Assembly (NCBI GenBank): GCA_027083895.1
Contig: JALWMN010000061.1
Span: 1-6,749 of the forward strand
Origin: Campylobacteraceae bacterium
Lineage (GTDB): Bacteria > Campylobacterota > Campylobacteria > Campylobacterales > Sulfurovaceae
Reading direction: 5' to 3'
Length of the DNA: 6,749 bases
In this document: positions 5,226 through 6,749 of the stretch, piece by piece
Numbering within the stretch: the stretch's first letter is position 1
How the letters are laid out: each line of letters starts with the position of its first letter
Program-made: the position numbers and the translations under genes
The notes under the pieces: model-generated
Told to the model about the DNA's origin: nothing
Database searches by the model: none
The model's input: the letters and a program-made list of their open reading frames with translations, nothing else

Positions 5226-6121
5226 CTAAATACCACCTTCTCTTTACAAATTGATGTTCTACTATTAGCTCCTAACCTCTCTTGTACACATAGCTTTATA
5301 TGAACTCTGTTTTCTGTTGCATATGTTTTAAAAACTGATACATTTTTTGCTAAAAGTGCTCTGGAGATATGAGGAGAATCATAATCTTCATTTTTCCAAG
5401 GTCGAAAATTATATCGCAACTCCAAATCACAGACGCCTTCTCCATTACAATTTACTGGTAATACAGCATAAGCTGTCCAAGCCAATTTATAGTGTTCTGT
5501 TATGCGGCTTACTGGAGAAGAGAGTTTAAAAGCAGGTAGAGAGGTATCTTTTCCCGTAACAAGTGATACCCCAGTAGGATTAGTACCTTGATAGCCAACA
5601 TTTGTATAGTCATAGTTTCCTGGAAAAAAGAGTGCAAATCCATCTTCAAAAGTCACATTACCATCTGAGAGACGGGTAATTATCTCCTCTTCAAATTCTA
5701 AATTTGAGCCAGGTGTAACAATAGTATATGGATCACTTTCTAAAATGTTGCAAAAGCCACTCCAAGCTGGCTGAATCATAGTTGTATTACTTGTTCCATC
5801 TAGATTTTTATGTGCTTCAAATCCATCAATATCATTTCCGATCCACTCCAATACTTCGTAGTCATCTGGAGCAACTATAATTGAAATAAGATTAGTATTA
5901 TTAACATCTTTTCTTTTAACAATAGTGCCATCAATGGCATTTTCTAATCTATTAACAATAGAGTTTAAAGCAATTTCAACACGTAAGTTTGCTCTTTGGA
6001 GACTGTTTACTCGATTATAATTGAGGTATGTTTTAGCAATGAGATCACTCGAAAAATATGTTACAACTGAGAGTATAACTATTGTTAAAATCAATTCAAT
6101 TAATGTAAATGCTCTTTTCAC
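5222..6121 (-). CDS. GspJ/PilW-like minor pseudopilin
   Basis: This is a prepilin-like protein of 299 residues starting with GTG at 6121. AAGGA (6131-6135, minus strand) lies 9 bases ahead and confirms it. The leader is MKRA, cut before FTLIELILTIVILSVVTYFS, with Glu at mature position 5 (E9). A helical stalk (residues 30-65, NSLQRANLRVEIALNSIVN) leads into a globular part with WIGNDIDGF (93-101), YKLAWTAYAVLPVNC (211-225), ELRYNFRPW (234-242) and NVSVFKTYATENRVHIKLC (260-278). The last two match the C-terminal layout of GspJ/PilW-like pseudopilins as I recall it from Campylobacterota. Five cysteines (124, 225, 231, 278, 292) suggest disulfides in the periplasm. It lies 27 bases after the upstream gene and overlaps the next one by 4 bases (ATGA). 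The assignment to J versus another minor pseudopilin is by length, position and fold impression. Confidence 0.82.
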   Translation of the reverse strand: MKRAFTLIELILTIVILSVVTYFSSDLIAKTYLNYNRVNSLQRANLRVEIALNSIVNRLENAIDGTIVKRKDVNNTNLISIIVAPDDYEVLEWIGNDIDGFEAHKNLDGTSNTTMIQPAWSGFCNILESDPYTIVTPGSNLEFEEEIITRLSDGNVTFEDGFALFFPGNYDYTNVGYQGTNPTGVSLVTGKDTSLPAFKLSSPVSRITEHYKLAWTAYAVLPVNCNGEGVCDLELRYNFRPWKNEDYDSPHISRALLAKNVSVFKTYATENRVHIKLCVQERLGANSRTSICKEKVVFR

Positions 6122-6148
6122 GCTTTTTTATCCTTAAGTTAATTATTG

Positions 6149-6749
6149 CTATTTAAAAAACATTGAAGCAGGAAAAATCCGCTCAGTTAAAATCCCACTT
6201 CCTATATTACATGAAAATGATTTTAATACAATCTGTTTATCTGGATCATTTTCACTCTCTAATGTAAGGGTAATCAACTTTATATTAGTAGTTCTATCAG
6301 TTACAACTTTACTACTATCAAATGGATTATTAAACTCAACAATACGTTCATTATAGCTATTATCTGCTTTATCATTTATATACTCTACAGTAGTAGATAG
6401 TTTGATTCTGGTATCTTTGTAATCACCATCTTCAATTGAAGGGTTTGAGCTTCTTAGAATAAGCCTCTCCTCTCTATTGTTATAATCATCAATATCATCT
6501 GGTATATCATTATCATTCTGCTCCATTTTTAATTGCTTAGAAGCCGTCAGACGTTCTCCATTATCATCATATTGATACCGTCTCGAAGTAGAACCTGCTG
6601 ATCCTACTCTCCTCCCCATCAAAATACCATCTTTAATATACTCTTTAAGATTTTGTTCTTCATCAAAACTTGTATAAAGTATAGGGTTATTATATCTTGG
6701 GTCAGTACAATTCTCATCCCAAAAAGCTGACATAATCATATTTACATAT
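6149..6749 (-). CDS. Partial extracytoplasmic-looking protein, first gene of the visible pseudopilin operon (cut by right edge)
   Basis: The frame ends at TAG 6149-6151 and stays open to the right edge (three more in-frame codons, Tyr-Val-Asn, precede the ATG at 6739). No Shine-Dalgarno sequence precedes that ATG, so the real start is probably outside the window; 199 codons are visible. I do not recognise a family. The visible part has no transmembrane helix, is hydrophilic, and carries many Asp and Asn residues, for example NDNDIPDDIDDYNNREE. Numbered from the Met at 6739, residues 73-84 (EQNDNDIPDDID) resemble a thrombospondin type 3 calcium loop. The C-terminal half is beta-rich (IKLITLTLESENDPDKQIVL), with C177 and C11 the only cysteines. 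Since the three following genes encode pseudopilins with a 5' pilin helix, this may be a fourth whose helix is beyond the edge. That is inference. Confidence 0.65.
   Translation of the reverse strand, partial: YVNMIMSAFWDENCTDPRYNNPILYTSFDEEQNLKEYIKDGILMGRRVGSAGSTSRRYQYDDNGERLTASKQLKMEQNDNDIPDDIDDYNNREERLILRSSNPSIEDGDYKDTRIKLSTTVEYINDKADNSYNERIVEFNNPFDSSKVVTDRTTNIKLITLTLESENDPDKQIVLKSFSCNIGSGILTERIFPASMFFK

Noticed and set aside
5347..5529. Plus-strand open frame of 60 codons
   Set aside because: It is antisense to the GspJ-like pseudopilin gene, has no ribosome binding site or recognisable content, and is a chance frame.
6149..6739. Treating the ATG at 6739 as the true start of the edge protein
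   Set aside because: The frame stays open to the window edge, there is no Shine-Dalgarno sequence ahead of this ATG, and the following genes all begin with a pilin leader. A start outside the window is more likely.
1..6749. tRNA or rRNA genes, CRISPR arrays, insertion sequences, phage or toxin-antitoxin genes
   Set aside because: I looked and saw none. Nearly all bases are accounted for by core metabolic, sigma factor and pseudopilin genes.

Overview
This window is AT-rich DNA that most resembles a Campylobacterota (Epsilonproteobacteria) chromosome. The grounds are the low-GC codon choice, the promoter style (a strong TATAAT -10 preceded by TTGGG and no recognisable -35), and prepilin leader peptides that end in Ala rather than Gly at -1, as I remember for this phylum. 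The assignment rests on recognition, not on a search.

Left edge (1-741, minus strand): the first 247 codons of the housekeeping sigma factor RpoD, cut by the window edge. Bases 742-979 form a divergent control region. It carries one promoter facing rpoD and one facing leuD, and the two have almost identical -10 regions.

Centre (980-4036, plus strand): a compact operon-like run of leuD, leuB, purU, trmL and a 48-residue single-pass membrane protein. Gaps are 3 and 4 bases, then a 1-base overlap, then 9 bases. LeuD and LeuB act in leucine synthesis (isopropylmalate isomerase small subunit and isopropylmalate dehydrogenase). PurU releases formate from 10-formyl-tetrahydrofolate, and TrmL methylates the wobble ribose of certain tRNA-Leu species. 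LeuD is the short (164 aa) type, and its partner LeuC is not in the window.

Right part (4048-6749, minus strand): an operon converging on the leu run. It encodes at least three type II secretion/type IV pilus-like minor pseudopilins. In transcription order these are a partial secreted-looking protein cut by the right edge, a GspJ/PilW-like pseudopilin, a PilX/GspK-like pseudopilin lacking Glu5, and a GspH/FimT-like pseudopilin. The last three are joined by two 4-base ATGA overlaps. Two of the four proteins carry Asp/Asn-rich loops that resemble calcium-binding EF-hand or thrombospondin type 3 loops. The two operons end 11 bases apart with no visible intrinsic terminator.

I see no tRNA or rRNA gene, CRISPR array, insertion sequence or phage gene. 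The least explained items are the 48-aa membrane protein, the calcium-loop-like motifs in the pseudopilins, and the partial gene at the right edge.
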